Positions 40,246 to 51,308 of a stretch of DNA of 64,000 nt are shown in pieces; the stretch's first letter is position 1, and the number at the start of each line of letters is the position of its first letter. Location: assembly GCA_905182855.1 (NCBI GenBank), contig CAJJDA010000004.1, forward strand, positions 124,001 to 188,000. The letters run 5' to 3'. A program made the position numbers and the translations under genes. Below the pieces are notes generated by a model. The model had not been told where the DNA came from, did no database searches, and saw only the letters and a list, made by a program, of their open reading frames with translations. The stretch is from a gamma proteobacterium HTCC2207 (GTDB lineage Bacteria; Pseudomonadota; Gammaproteobacteria; Pseudomonadales; Porticoccaceae).

Positions 40246-41397
40246 TTGATAGATGATCAAAAGCTAAGCTCCATTATCACCTTTATTGGCAAGCCAGTTT
40301 TAATTGGTCTGTTTGTGGCTGCTGTTTTACTCGGGATATTTCCGGAGCTCCGAAGCCACATAAATGATAATAACAGCACAGAATCAATGGATCTGCGTCC
40401 TGACAATGTCGCGGCAGGCTGGTCTGGCCCAGTTTCCTACGCCTCAGCAGTAAGTCGCGCTGCACCCTCAGTAGTCAGTATTTACACACTTACTGTTGCT
40501 AAGACAGCCCAGCAATCGCCGTCAAAGGACCCTATGTTTGACCGCCTCTATAATCGACAGAAGCCGCGCAGCCAGTCGTCATTAGGCTCCGGCGTTATTA
40601 TGCAGGCAGACGGTTTTATTTTGACCAACCACCACGTAATAAACGGTGCCGACCGTATTTTAGTGATGCTCTACGATGGCCGGGAGGCCTCGGCAATGCT
40701 GGTAGGCTCCGATCCGGACACTGATTTGGCTGTATTGAAAATCAATACCGACCAACTATATCCCATCTCGGTGGGCGAACCGTCACAGGCGCGTATTGGC
40801 GATGTAGTTTTAGCTATAGGTAACCCTCTTGGCGTCGGCCAGACAGTGACTCAGGGTATTGTTAGCGCCACGCATCGCAATGGCCTTGGCCTGAATGTAT
40901 TTGAGAATTTTATTCAAACTGACGCTGATATCAATCCAGGGAACTCCGGTGGTGCGCTGATCGACACCTATGGCAATCTGCTAGGCATCAATACTGCCAC
41001 GCTTAATCAATCTGGCACTTCCGGTATTGGCTTTGCAATTCCTGCAGATGCGGCTGAAAAAGTCCTCAAAGATATTATTCAGTACGGCCGTGTCATTCGT
41101 GGCTGGCTGGGGCTGAGCGCCACATATTTAAGCTCGCGCCAGACGAAGCAATTAAATCTACCGTTTTCCAAAGGCTTTCTTATTACAGCCGTAGCCGCTA
41201 ATGGGCCTTCGCAGCTAGCCGGTATTGAGCTCGACGATATCGTTATTGGCTTTGATGGCTCAGCCATAACGGATCCACAAAGCAATATGAGTCAAATTGC
41301 CGATATGAAGCCAGGCGAAACCATTAAATTAGGCGTGTTTCGTCAAGGTAAAAATTTTGAAATAGACGCGGTTGCTGGCACTAGGCCTACGGATTAA
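40246..41397 (+). CDS. degS: DegS/AlgW-type periplasmic serine protease
   Basis: A 383-aa site-1 protease of the sigma-E (AlgU) envelope-stress pathway. N-terminal membrane anchor (about 10-34, [20 protein letters not shown]), trypsin-like domain with triad His (LTNHHVING), Asp ([11 protein letters not shown]) and Ser ([12 protein letters not shown]), then one PDZ domain ([13 protein letters not shown] to VFRQGK). The best start is TTG 40246 with GAGG upstream; the frame opens earlier but those residues precede the anchor oddly. Its position beside hisC is as for algW in Pseudomonas. Confidence 0.9.
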   Translation: MIDDQKLSSIITFIGKPVLIGLFVAAVLLGIFPELRSHINDNNSTESMDLRPDNVAAGWSGPVSYASAVSRAAPSVVSIYTLTVAKTAQQSPSKDPMFDRLYNRQKPRSQSSLGSGVIMQADGFILTNHHVINGADRILVMLYDGREASAMLVGSDPDTDLAVLKINTDQLYPISVGEPSQARIGDVVLAIGNPLGVGQTVTQGIVSATHRNGLGLNVFENFIQTDADINPGNSGGALIDTYGNLLGINTATLNQSGTSGIGFAIPADAAEKVLKDIIQYGRVIRGWLGLSATYLSSRQTKQLNLPFSKGFLITAVAANGPSQLAGIELDDIVIGFDGSAITDPQSNMSQIADMKPGETIKLGVFRQGKNFEIDAVAGTRPTD

Positions 41398-42455
41398 GCG
41401 GCAAGAATCTCATGCAGGGTGCTAAGTAAGCGGGCATTCTGTTGCTCATTGCCAATGGTAATTCGTAGAAACTGATCGATCCTCGGCCGCTTAAAGTGAC
41501 GCACAATTAGACCCTGCTCGCGAAGCGCCAGTGCCAAAGCCTCTGCGTGAGTGTCTTTGTGACGCGCAAATACAAAATTGGCTGCCGATGGCAGTACCTC
41601 AAACCCGAGAGCCTGCAGCCGCTCCGTCACCTGGTCGCGGCTATTGATAATACGCTCACAGGTTTGCTGAAAATACTCGGTATCGTTGAATGAGGCTATG
41701 GCTGCGGCAATTTGTAACTGGCCTAGAGGGAACGGATTGAAGCTATTTTTGATGCGTTCCAGCCCTTCAATCAGCTCAACCGAACCCATACCATAACCAA
41801 TACGCATGCCAGCTAAAGACCGAGATTTAGACATTGTGTGCACTACTAGCAAATTGGAGTGCTGGTTAATCAATGCCACGGCACTCTGACCACCAAAGTC
41901 TACATAGGCTTCGTCGACCACGACCACAGTGTCAGGATTTGCTCGCAGCAGCTGCTCAATGGCCTCTAGACCAAGCACACGTCCGGTCGGTGCATTAGGG
42001 TTAGGGAAGATAATACCGCCATTGGTCCGCTTATAATCTTCAATATCAATCGAAAAATCGTCAGTCAGCGGAATCTGCTCATATTCAATACCATAAAGCT
42101 GGCAGAAAACAGGGTAAAAACTGTAGCTTATATCGGGGAACAGCAGCGGCTTTGACTGCTTTAATAATCCGTTAAATGCATGGGCAAGGACTTCATCTGA
42201 GCCGTTGCTGACAAATATCTGCTCCTTTACAAGACTATAATGATGGGCAATGGTCTGCTTGAGGTCATCTGCATTCATCGGTGGATAGAGACGCAAATCA
42301 TCGTTAGCCAGCGACTGCATAGCCTCCAATGCCTGTGGCGAGGGACCATAGGGGTTTTCATTGGCATTTAACTTGGCAACATTACTGATCTTTGGCTGTT
42401 CACCCGGGACATAGGGCTCAAGCTGACTGACAAAATCACTCCAATATTTACTCAT
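41394..42455 (-). CDS. hisC: Histidinol-phosphate aminotransferase
   Basis: A 353-aa PLP enzyme of histidine synthesis. [17 protein letters not shown] at the N-terminus, [23 protein letters not shown] and the PLP lysine loop [19 protein letters not shown] are typical. It ends convergently with degS (4-bp overlap) and follows hisD by 42 bp. Confidence 0.96.
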   Translation of the reverse strand: MSKYWSDFVSQLEPYVPGEQPKISNVAKLNANENPYGPSPQALEAMQSLANDDLRLYPPMNADDLKQTIAHHYSLVKEQIFVSNGSDEVLAHAFNGLLKQSKPLLFPDISYSFYPVFCQLYGIEYEQIPLTDDFSIDIEDYKRTNGGIIFPNPNAPTGRVLGLEAIEQLLRANPDTVVVVDEAYVDFGGQSAVALINQHSNLLVVHTMSKSRSLAGMRIGYGMGSVELIEGLERIKNSFNPFPLGQLQIAAAIASFNDTEYFQQTCERIINSRDQVTERLQALGFEVLPSAANFVFARHKDTHAEALALALREQGLIVRHFKRPRIDQFLRITIGNEQQNARLLSTLHEILAA

Positions 42456-42497
42456 GTAAAGACTCTCTATCCAATACCTAAGACTAACATCAAAACC

Positions 42498-43802
42498 TTA
42501 ATCTTTAATGCGATACTCTGCCGATCGCGCATGAGCAGTCAAGGATTCCCCGCGCCCCAATACCGAGGCTACTCTACCTAGGTTTGATGCACCCTGCTCA
42601 GAACAGTAGATCAACGAACTGCGTTTCTGGAAGTCGTAAACGCCCAGAGGCGATGAAAATCTCGCCGTAGCCGAAGTCGGCAATACATGGTTTGGCCCAG
42701 CACAGTAATCTCCAAGCGCTTCAGCGGTGTGGCGGCCCAAGAAAATAGCACCCGCATGACGAATTTTTGGCAGCCAGGCCTCGGGGTCTTCGACGGAAAG
42801 TTCTAGGTGCTCAGGCGCTATTCGATTACAAAGATCGATAGCCTCGTCAATACCAGCAACCTTTATCAGCGCACCACGGTTAGCCAAGGACTGGGAGATA
42901 ATGTCACGCCTCTCCATGCCCGGCAGAAGGCGGTCGATACTCTGTTGAACAGCCTCTATATAGTCTGCATCCCAGGCGATTAAAATCGACTGAGCGTCTT
43001 CATCATGCTCAGCCTGAGAAAACAAGTCCATCGCAATCCAGTCAGGATCAGTTTTACCGTCACAGACCACCAGTATTTCGCTGGGCCCGGCCACCATGTC
43101 TAGGCCTACTGATCCAAATACCATGCGTTTGGCGGTCGCCACATAAATATTACCCGGGCCGACAATTTTATCTACCCGAGGGACAGTTTCTGTACCGTAT
43201 GCCAACGCAGCGATTGCCTGAGCCCCACCGAAAGTAAAGACCCGATCAACGCCGGCAATAGCCGCTGCAGCCAGAACTATGGGACTCAGTTCGCTGTCCG
43301 GTGCCGGCACCATCATAATCACGTGTTTAACTCCCGCCACGCGCGCAGGAATACAGTTCATTAAGACTGAGGACGGATAGCTAGCCTTACCACCGGGCAC
43401 ATAGATGCCAACTCGCTCCAACGGGGTTATTTGCTGACCCAGTACAGTGCCGTCCGCCTCTTGATACTGCCAGGACTCCTGTAGCTGATGGCGGTGGTAG
43501 TCACGAATTCTGCCCGCCGCGATTTCTAAGGCTTCGCGGGTTTCTGGCGCGATAGTGTCAAGTGCGACATGAAGGTCCTCAGCACTGAGACAGAACGACT
43601 CCACGCTAGCCAAGTCGCGGCGGTCAAAGCGATTACTATATTCGATTAAGGCGCTGTCACCGCGAGATCGCACCTGTTGCAAGATATCGGCAACTGTTTG
43701 CTCGACGTCATTATTAGAGACCATATCCCAGGCAATTAGCTTATCCAATGTCTCCAAAAAATCACCATCACTAGCATTGAGTCTGGCAATATGGACACTC
43801 AC
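42498..43802 (-). CDS. hisD: Histidinol dehydrogenase
   Basis: A 434-aa zinc enzyme catalysing the last two steps of histidine synthesis with NAD. Motifs [39 protein letters not shown], the zinc-site [14 protein letters not shown] and [14 protein letters not shown] are present. The start is GTG 43800-43802, overlapping the hisG stop (GTGA), so the two are translationally coupled. Confidence 0.97.
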   Translation of the reverse strand: MSVHIARLNASDGDFLETLDKLIAWDMVSNNDVEQTVADILQQVRSRGDSALIEYSNRFDRRDLASVESFCLSAEDLHVALDTIAPETREALEIAAGRIRDYHRHQLQESWQYQEADGTVLGQQITPLERVGIYVPGGKASYPSSVLMNCIPARVAGVKHVIMMVPAPDSELSPIVLAAAAIAGVDRVFTFGGAQAIAALAYGTETVPRVDKIVGPGNIYVATAKRMVFGSVGLDMVAGPSEILVVCDGKTDPDWIAMDLFSQAEHDEDAQSILIAWDADYIEAVQQSIDRLLPGMERRDIISQSLANRGALIKVAGIDEAIDLCNRIAPEHLELSVEDPEAWLPKIRHAGAIFLGRHTAEALGDYCAGPNHVLPTSATARFSSPLGVYDFQKRSSLIYCSEQGASNLGRVASVLGRGESLTAHARSAEYRIKD

Positions 43803-44434
43803 AACTCTGTCGCAACCACTTTGGCAAGCGCATCAACGATTGTTTGAATCTCAGCACGCTTGGTCTTCATCGCCGCTTTGTTAACAATCAGACGCGAACT
43901 AATCTTAGCGATCATGTCGCGGGCTTCCAGGCCGTTGGCTTTAAGCGTATTGCCAGTATCTACAATATCCACAATCTCGTGCGCGAGATCGAGCAGTGGG
44001 GCTAACTCCATAGCCCCGTAAAGCTTAATGAGATCGGCCTGCCGGCCTTGCTCGGCATAGTACTGCCGGGCAATATTGATGTATTTCGTAGCTACCCGCA
44101 GGCGACCCTTTTGCGGGGGGGCTCCCACAGGAATAGCTGTCATCAATTGACAGCGAGCAATACCCAGATCTAGTGGCTCGTAGTAACCATCGCCCTGATG
44201 CTCAAGCAGGGCATCTTTTCCCACAATGCCTATGTCTGCAGCCCCAAATTGCACGTAGGTGGGCACATCTGAGCCTCGAAGAATCAATATCCGCAGGCCT
44301 TCTTGGTTAGTCGAAAATACTAGTTTTCGGCTGGAAAAGATATCCTCGTCCGGCGCTATACCCGCCGCCTTTAGCAGCGGAAGGGTTTCTTTGAGTATGC
44401 GCCCCTTAGTCAGAGCTAGCGTAATCTGTGTCAT
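43799..44434 (-). CDS. hisG: ATP phosphoribosyltransferase, short form
   Basis: First step of histidine synthesis, 211 aa. This is the short HisG, ending after the catalytic domains and lacking the C-terminal ACT-like regulatory domain of the long form (about 290-300 aa); short forms need the partner HisZ, which is not in this window. Motifs [40 protein letters not shown] and [16 protein letters not shown] are seen. The gene is tucked between murA (6-bp gap) and hisD. Confidence 0.96.
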   Translation of the reverse strand: MTQITLALTKGRILKETLPLLKAAGIAPDEDIFSSRKLVFSTNQEGLRILILRGSDVPTYVQFGAADIGIVGKDALLEHQGDGYYEPLDLGIARCQLMTAIPVGAPPQKGRLRVATKYINIARQYYAEQGRQADLIKLYGAMELAPLLDLAHEIVDIVDTGNTLKANGLEARDMIAKISSRLIVNKAAMKTKRAEIQTIVDALAKVVATEL

Positions 44435-44440
44435 GGTTAT

Positions 44441-45712
<1,272 letters not shown>

Positions 45713-45726
45713 TCAGAAAATAACAT

Positions 45727-45966
45727 CTAATTGCGGCTATTCCACTCATCAGGCGTGAACGTTTTCATATTGACAGCGTGAATCTCACCCGAGGAGATCT
45801 GCTCCTTAAGCGCCCCATAGATAACCTGTTGACGCTGCACTGGGCGCTTATTTGAAAAGATCTCACCGATGGCCACTATATTAAAATGACCGCCATCAGT
45901 CGCCACCTGACATTCACAATCGGGCAGCGCTTTTTCTAGCAAGGTTTTGACGTCTTCTGGACTCAT
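45727..45966 (-). CDS. ibaG: BolA-family protein IbaG
   Basis: A 79-aa BolA-like protein with GGHFNIVAIGEIFSNKRPVQ, RQQVIYGAL and HAVNMKTFTPDEW; the single conserved His before the C-terminus is the cluster ligand. IbaG partners monothiol glutaredoxins such as GrxD and is acid-inducible in E. coli. It lies immediately upstream of murA, as in E. coli and Pseudomonas. Confidence 0.93.
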   Translation of the reverse strand: MSPEDVKTLLEKALPDCECQVATDGGHFNIVAIGEIFSNKRPVQRQQVIYGALKEQISSGEIHAVNMKTFTPDEWNSRN

Positions 45967-45999
45967 TTATTCAACTCTTCTGTTGGCTTTCGCTGGATC

Positions 46000-46626
46000 T
46001 CACTTCCATCCAGCGATCACCTGATCAATATCACCACCCAATTTTTTAGCTGACTGCACAAATTGAGACTGGAATGTTTTACGGAGACTAATCCCGTTGA
46101 TAGTCATGTTTAGAATCATCCACTGACCTGTGCTCTTTTTAAAAGCCATGGTGTAGGCTAATGGGTAACCGCCATCAGCGCCGCGAATTTCCTGTTTAAC
46201 CACCACCTTGCGCTGACCCGGCTTTATATCTGCGTGACTCAATAGGACCATTTCCTGACCACTGTAACCCATTAGGCCGCGCCCGTAGGTTTCCACCAGT
46301 CCATCGCGAAAGGTGTGCGCAAACAATCCGCGCTGCTCCGTACTGGCCGTCTTTGCATAGGGCCCCATCACTTGCTTAGCAATGTACTTGAAGTCGACGC
46401 TGACATCTAGAATGTCATTTAGAGCGGCAAAAAATGTCAGCTCATTGGCCGGATAGCCTTCCTTGTGCTTTTCAATGGCGTCGAGCAGATCAACAGTAAT
46501 CTGCTCAATCTTTTCATAGGGGCCCTTTGCGGCCTGGACAGGGGTCTCCGCGGCTACCAATGCGGGGAAAACAACAAAGCTGACAGCCAAAAGACTGGCG
46601 ATCAAGCCGCTCTTTACTCTTTTCAT
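46000..46626 (-). CDS. mlaC: Periplasmic phospholipid-binding protein MlaC
   Basis: A 208-aa exported protein of the Tgt2/MlaC family, which ferries phospholipids between the outer-membrane MlaA-porin complex and the inner-membrane MlaFEDB transporter. Signal peptide at MKRVKSGLIASLLAVSFVVF, then YEKIEQITVDLLDAIEK and FKYIAKQVMGPYAKTASTEQ, typical of the family. The frame opens at 46656 but ATG 46624-46626 places the signal peptide correctly. Normally it sits within mlaFEDCB; here no mlaF, E, D or B adjoins it, and ibaG follows after only 33 bp. Confidence 0.92.
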   Translation of the reverse strand: MKRVKSGLIASLLAVSFVVFPALVAAETPVQAAKGPYEKIEQITVDLLDAIEKHKEGYPANELTFFAALNDILDVSVDFKYIAKQVMGPYAKTASTEQRGLFAHTFRDGLVETYGRGLMGYSGQEMVLLSHADIKPGQRKVVVKQEIRGADGGYPLAYTMAFKKSTGQWMILNMTINGISLRKTFQSQFVQSAKKLGGDIDQVIAGWK

Positions 46627-46764
46627 AGTCTCATTCCATAAGTCAATGTTCGTCATTGACAGTAATTGGTTAATCTAAAGCGTCGCTACTGACTTTCTCT
46701 GTCGCGCACTATACCATTCCCGCTTTGCTGAATAAACAAAAGCTAGCCTGCCTTTGGAGAGAAT

Positions 46765-47757
46765 ATGGCCACTATATACCTACCTTTTTTTGCCCTGATA
46801 GTTGGCATGCTCGGACTGCTCCTTGGCGCCGACCGGTTTGTAGAAGGCAGCGCAGCTGTCGCGCGGAACTTAGGTATTTCTCCGATGATCATCGGATTGA
46901 CCGTTGTCTCGGTGGGCACGTCGGCGCCAGAGATTATTGTTTCAATCAATGCCGCACTTAATGGCGCAGGACAACTAGCTGTGGGTAATGCGCTGGGTTC
47001 CAACCTGGCCAACATAGGTTTAGTCCTCGGCATTACTGCGCTGGTAGCGCCACTTCCCGTTCAAAAACACCTGCTTGTCGAAGAGGGCCCTGTGTTATTA
47101 GTGATCACAGCGCTAGCTGGATTATGTCTTTACGATGGTTTTTTACATCGCGGCGAAAGTGTCGCGTTGATGCTTTTGGTTATTCCACTGCTGGTCTTGG
47201 TGGTCAAGTTCAAAAAGAGCGCCCCCAATCCTGAGGCTGCTAATAGCGCTGAGGAAATACCCGATATGCCTAGGGCCCAAGCGCTATTGCGGCTCGCCTT
47301 AGGCTTGGGCGTTCTGTTAGTCAGTGCTGACATCACAGTCTGGGGAGCTAAATCCATCGCGGTTTATCTTGGCTTAAGCGAGTTAATTATCGGGCTGACA
47401 ATAGTCGCCATTGGCACTAGCCTGCCGGAATTAGCCGCCTCGGTAATGAGCGCCCTCCGCGGCCATCATGATATTGCGATTGGTAACATCTTTGGCTCCA
47501 ACCTCTTCAATCTGATGCTAGTTATGACCGCTGCTGGGGCCATTTCACCAATTGCCTTGTCCGCTGATGTGTTCAGCCGCGATTTTGCTGCCATGGCGTT
47601 GATGACGACATTAATGGTGGCACTCGTCGCATTTGCTATTTATAGAACGACTAAAAGCGACTCTCAGGCCCTCCTGTCTAGATTTGTGGGTATTGTTTTA
47701 CTGGCATCCTACGGACTTTATTATGTGGCACTTTGGCCATCCATGTACCCTATATAA
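46765..47757 (+). CDS. yrbG: Sodium/calcium exchanger family protein YrbG
   Basis: A 330-aa CaCA antiporter with about ten membrane helices in two inverted halves, each with an alpha repeat: VVSVGTSAPEIIVSINAAL with GNALGSNLANIGLVLG, and IVAIGTSLPELAASVMSALR with GNIFGSNLFNLMLVM. The acidic residues in the GTS(A/L)PE motifs are the cation ligands. GGAGAG precedes the ATG. It heads the kdsD-npr direction, as in E. coli. Confidence 0.94.
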   Translation: MATIYLPFFALIVGMLGLLLGADRFVEGSAAVARNLGISPMIIGLTVVSVGTSAPEIIVSINAALNGAGQLAVGNALGSNLANIGLVLGITALVAPLPVQKHLLVEEGPVLLVITALAGLCLYDGFLHRGESVALMLLVIPLLVLVVKFKKSAPNPEAANSAEEIPDMPRAQALLRLALGLGVLLVSADITVWGAKSIAVYLGLSELIIGLTIVAIGTSLPELAASVMSALRGHHDIAIGNIFGSNLFNLMLVMTAAGAISPIALSADVFSRDFAAMALMTTLMVALVAFAIYRTTKSDSQALLSRFVGIVLLASYGLYYVALWPSMYPI

Positions 47758-47792
47758 GGTCTTTGAGGCTAAAATAAACACGAACCCAAACA

Positions 47793-47822
47793 TGCACAGC
47801 GTCGGGCATTTTCAACTATAAT
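47793..47822 (+). promoter_or_regulatory. Candidate sigma-70 promoter for kdsD
   Basis: A perfect TATAAT (47817-47822) with TGCACA as a weak -35 at 18 bases, 38 bp before the kdsD ATG in the 103-bp gap after yrbG. The -10 is convincing, the -35 is not. Confidence 0.5.
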
Positions 47823-47860
47823 GGTTGCCGTTGCGGGTAACCGAAGATAACAATTAGACT

Positions 47861-48832
47861 ATGTCGACATCAGATTTTATTAAGTCCGGCCTCCGTACGG
47901 TGGAGATGGAAGCCCTCGCGGTCAGCGCCATGACGCCGGGTATTAATGGTGACTTTTCCCTTGCCTGTCAGATTATTCTTGCCTGTGAGGGCCGCGTTGT
48001 TGTCACAGGCATGGGGAAGTCGGGCCATATTGGTAATAAAATTGCCTCTACATTGGCCAGTACTGGTACACCTGCATTTTTTGTTCATCCAGGAGAGGCC
48101 AGTCACGGCGATCTGGGTATGATCACCAAGAGTGATGCGGTGATTGCTATATCAAATTCAGGCAAGACAACTGAAGTCGTCACGCTTTTACCGCTTATTA
48201 AGCGCTTGGGCATCCCCTTGATCAGCATGACGGGCGATACAGAATCCTTACTTTCACAGACCGCCGACGCCAATCTCGACGTGAGCGTAAGCAGCGAGGC
48301 CTGCCCACTCAACCTTGCACCCACTACCAGCACTACAGTTACTCTGGTGATGGGAGATGCTTTGGCAATTGCCTTACTGGAGTCGCGCGGGTTTAGCGCT
48401 GAGGATTTTGCCTTCTCGCACCCGGGTGGGACACTGGGTCGAAAGTTATTGCTACGCGTCGGCGATATTATGCATAAAGACGCAGAGATGCCAAGAGTGG
48501 CGCCAGACCAACCATTGCTTCACGCACTGTTAGAAATGACTCAAAAAGGATTTGGCATGACCACGGTAGTTGCTGACGACAATAGATTACTTGGCGTCTT
48601 TACTGACGGCGATTTGCGTCGTGTAATCGACCAAAAAATTGACCTTAGTAACGCACTTATGGCCGATGTGATGTCCAGCAACCCGAGAACGATCAGTCGC
48701 GATATTCTAGCGGTTGAAGCACTCACCATTATGGAAAAATCTGCCATTACAGCATTAATTGTCGAAGATGACAGGCATCGCCCCATAGGCGTACTGCATA
48801 TGCATGATATTTTGCGCGCAGGGGTAGTGTAA
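47861..48832 (+). CDS. kdsD: Arabinose-5-phosphate isomerase KdsD
   Basis: A 323-aa enzyme making arabinose-5-P from ribulose-5-P for Kdo. N-terminal SIS sugar-isomerase domain (VVVTGMGKSGHIGNKIASTL, ISNSGKTTEVVTLLP, AFSHPGGTLGRKLLLRVGDI) and two C-terminal CBS domains. The stop is directly followed by the kdsC ATG with no gap. Confidence 0.96.
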   Translation: MSTSDFIKSGLRTVEMEALAVSAMTPGINGDFSLACQIILACEGRVVVTGMGKSGHIGNKIASTLASTGTPAFFVHPGEASHGDLGMITKSDAVIAISNSGKTTEVVTLLPLIKRLGIPLISMTGDTESLLSQTADANLDVSVSSEACPLNLAPTTSTTVTLVMGDALAIALLESRGFSAEDFAFSHPGGTLGRKLLLRVGDIMHKDAEMPRVAPDQPLLHALLEMTQKGFGMTTVVADDNRLLGVFTDGDLRRVIDQKIDLSNALMADVMSSNPRTISRDILAVEALTIMEKSAITALIVEDDRHRPIGVLHMHDILRAGVV

Positions 48833-49369
48833 ATGACTGACAAAGTTCCCTCTTCGGTCATTAAAGCCGCTAAAAAAATTAAACTCCTATTGCTCGATGT
48901 CGATGGGGTTCTGACCGACGGTCGACTCTATTACGGCAACAATGGCGAAGAGATGAAAGCCTTTAATATCCAAGATGGACTAGGTATCAAGCTACTTCAG
49001 CGCGCTGAGGTGCAGGTAGGCATCATTACTGGCCGTGTATCGACACTACTGGAACGCCGAGCAACCGAACTGGGCATTCACCCCGTAGTGCAGGGTCGTG
49101 AGGACAAACTCACCGCTCTCCAAGAATTAATGCAAACTATGGATATTAATCTAGATGAAATAGCCTTTGTAGGCGACGATTTGCCCGATTTAGCGGTCAT
49201 TCGGCGAGTGGGGCTAGGTATAACGCCAGCCAATGGTAACAGTGCGTTGTCTTCTCAGGCGCACTGGCAAACCAGCAAGCGAGGCGGTGATGGAGCGGTC
49301 CGCGAAGTCGCCGAAATGATCCTGTGTGCGCAAAATAAACTGCCAACCATATTGGCTGCCTATCAATGA
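48833..49369 (+). CDS. kdsC: 3-deoxy-D-manno-octulosonate 8-phosphate phosphatase KdsC
   Basis: A 178-aa HAD phosphatase releasing Kdo from Kdo-8-P. The HAD nucleophile motif is LLLLDVDGVLTDGRLYYG, followed by VGIITGRVSTLLERRATELG and the acidic motif FVGDDLPDLAVIRRVGLG. The short, capless form is typical of KdsC. The stop overlaps the lptC start (ATGA). Confidence 0.96.
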   Translation: MTDKVPSSVIKAAKKIKLLLLDVDGVLTDGRLYYGNNGEEMKAFNIQDGLGIKLLQRAEVQVGIITGRVSTLLERRATELGIHPVVQGREDKLTALQELMQTMDINLDEIAFVGDDLPDLAVIRRVGLGITPANGNSALSSQAHWQTSKRGGDGAVREVAEMILCAQNKLPTILAAYQ

Positions 49370-49944
49370 TCAAACAAGGTCTCTTTGGCGCATTCTTAGT
49401 TATTTTTGTTGGTGGATTTTTACTAGTGTGGGACTCACCCCCAGATGCCTTTAAGCGCAATCAAACCCCACAAGTTGACCGCCCTCCCCTTGCCGACAGC
49501 TATATGACGGAGATAACTAGTCGCCAATTCTCTGATACTGGCAAAGAGAAATTTATTCTCTTTGCGCCCAAAGTAGAGTTATTTTCAGACGCCTCGGAGA
49601 CACTACTGACGGAGCCTAAGCTGATCTCATTTGGCATCAAAGCCGGCCAGGTTGATACGAAGACCGTCAGAATCAAGGCTAAAAAGGGTATTTTAACCAA
49701 TAATGGCGAAATTCTGACGCTAACCAATGATGTTGTGGTGACCATTGAGGCCGCCGAAGGCAATACACAACTTAATACAGAGCACCTTGTGTATTTGCCC
49801 GCCAGTGAAACCGCGTCAACGGTGGTCCCGTTTGACCTACGAAACCCACAGGTTAAAATATCAGGAAAGGGTCTAGAGGCCGATTTCTCCAATCAAAAAT
49901 ATACAATTAAATCAGAGGTCCACGCCGTACATGAACCCATTTAA
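49366..49944 (+). CDS. lptC: LPS export protein LptC
   Basis: A 192-aa bitopic protein that passes LPS from the LptB2FG transporter to LptA. One N-terminal helix (about 4-21, GLFGAFLVIFVGGFLLVW) and a periplasmic beta-jellyroll (SDTGKEKFILFAPKVELFSD, VRIKAKKGILTNNGEILTL). It overlaps kdsC by 4 bp and lptA by 14 bp. Confidence 0.92.
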   Translation: MIKQGLFGAFLVIFVGGFLLVWDSPPDAFKRNQTPQVDRPPLADSYMTEITSRQFSDTGKEKFILFAPKVELFSDASETLLTEPKLISFGIKAGQVDTKTVRIKAKKGILTNNGEILTLTNDVVVTIEAAEGNTQLNTEHLVYLPASETASTVVPFDLRNPQVKISGKGLEADFSNQKYTIKSEVHAVHEPI

Positions 49945-50495
49945 ACCGATTTTGGGGTTAGTACTTTTGCTCTGCTGTTTGATGGCATCGGCAAACATGA
50001 CAGATCGCCAGCAGTCCATAACGATTGATTCGGACTCTGCTGAACGGGACGAAAAAACAGGCCTGACCGTCTATCGCGGCAATGTGGTTGCCCGTCAGGG
50101 TAGCCTTATTATCGAGGGCGATGCAATAACCATTTTCTATGAAAATAACCAGGTCAGCCGAATTCTTTGCGTAGGGTTTCCCGCGCACTTTGAGCAGGAA
50201 ACTAGCCGCAGTGGTGAGAAGGTCATAGCGTACGGCGAAAGCATTGAGTATCTACCCGTCGCTGGAAAAATTAAATTGGAAAAAAATGCATCCATTAGTC
50301 AAAAAGGTGCGCTTGATCAAAGGTGACGTAATTGATTACGACTTGAAAAATGAAACATGGAAAGCTAAAGGTGACACCAGCGGCAATGCCGGCGGGAAAA
50401 CACGCATACAACTGATAATCCCGGCTGCCAATCAAAAAGATGGATCGCCTAACAACGAGAATACAGATTTAGAAAGTACGGAGATTACCCCCTGA
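49931..50495 (+). CDS. lptA: LPS transport periplasmic protein LptA, frameshifted
   Basis: Bridge protein that forms the periplasmic LPS conduit; about 187 aa joined. A signal peptide (1-21, [12 protein letters not shown]), then [40 protein letters not shown] and EKNASISQK in the first frame, which stops at 50326. The jellyroll continues in the next frame with [20 protein letters not shown] to TGA 50493-50495. One surplus A in the A5 run at 50300-50304 explains the break ([10 protein letters not shown]). The stop overlaps the lptB ATG. The gene is essential in most relatives that make LPS, so a sequence error is likely. Confidence 0.88.
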
Positions 50496-51220
50496 TGGCG
50501 GTCCTAGAAGCCTATAATTTAGCCAAGTCCTATGGCAAAAAAATAGTGGTTAAAGATGTTTCTCTATCGGTAAAACAGGGCGAAATTGTTGGTCTTTTAG
50601 GCCCTAATGGCGCAGGAAAAACTACCTGTTTTTATATGATTATCGGCTTAGTCGCCCAGGATGGCGGAACAGTTTTTATTGATGATGAGGATATCACCAC
50701 TCTACCCATGCATGGACGAGCTCGTCGCGGGTTGGGTTACTTACCTCAGGAACCCTCCGTTTTTCGAAAACTGAGCGTAGAAGATAATATTCTGGCCATT
50801 TTGGAAACAAGGAAAGATCTGAGCCGCCAACAGCGCAACCGCAAGCTTGAAGAATTGATGGACGAATTCCATATTTCCCATCTAGCTAAAAATATCGGTA
50901 TTAGCCTGTCTGGCGGAGAGCGACGGCGAGTGGAAATAGCGCGCGCTCTGAGTACTGATCCGCAATTTATCTTACTGGATGAGCCCTTTGCGGGTGTCGA
51001 CCCAATATCCGTTAATGATATCAAAAATATCATTCGCCACCTCCGTGATAAGGGCATTGGCGTTTTGATTACAGACCACAATGTCCGTGAGACATTAGAC
51101 ATCTGCGAGCATGCCTACATAGTTGGTGAAGGGCACGTTATTGCTGAGGGGACCACCGAGCACATCCTTAATGACCATAAAGTGCGAAAAACCTATCTTG
51201 GAGAGGATTTTAGACTGTAA
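50495..51220 (+). CDS. lptB: LPS export ABC transporter ATPase LptB
   Basis: A 241-aa ABC ATPase powering LPS extraction by LptFG (not in this window). Walker [18 protein letters not shown]-loop [12 protein letters not shown], signature [17 protein letters not shown], Walker [15 protein letters not shown] and the H-loop ITDHNVRE. It overlaps lptA by one base (TGATG) and is followed by rpoN. Confidence 0.97.
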   Translation: MAVLEAYNLAKSYGKKIVVKDVSLSVKQGEIVGLLGPNGAGKTTCFYMIIGLVAQDGGTVFIDDEDITTLPMHGRARRGLGYLPQEPSVFRKLSVEDNILAILETRKDLSRQQRNRKLEELMDEFHISHLAKNIGISLSGGERRRVEIARALSTDPQFILLDEPFAGVDPISVNDIKNIIRHLRDKGIGVLITDHNVRETLDICEHAYIVGEGHVIAEGTTEHILNDHKVRKTYLGEDFRL

Positions 51221-51308
51221 TTGTGCAATATAATGTAATTGGTTATTGCCATTCACGGCATGTCGGCACTAAAATTGCATCTAGATTAGCGGGAAAGTTA
51301 AATCATCT

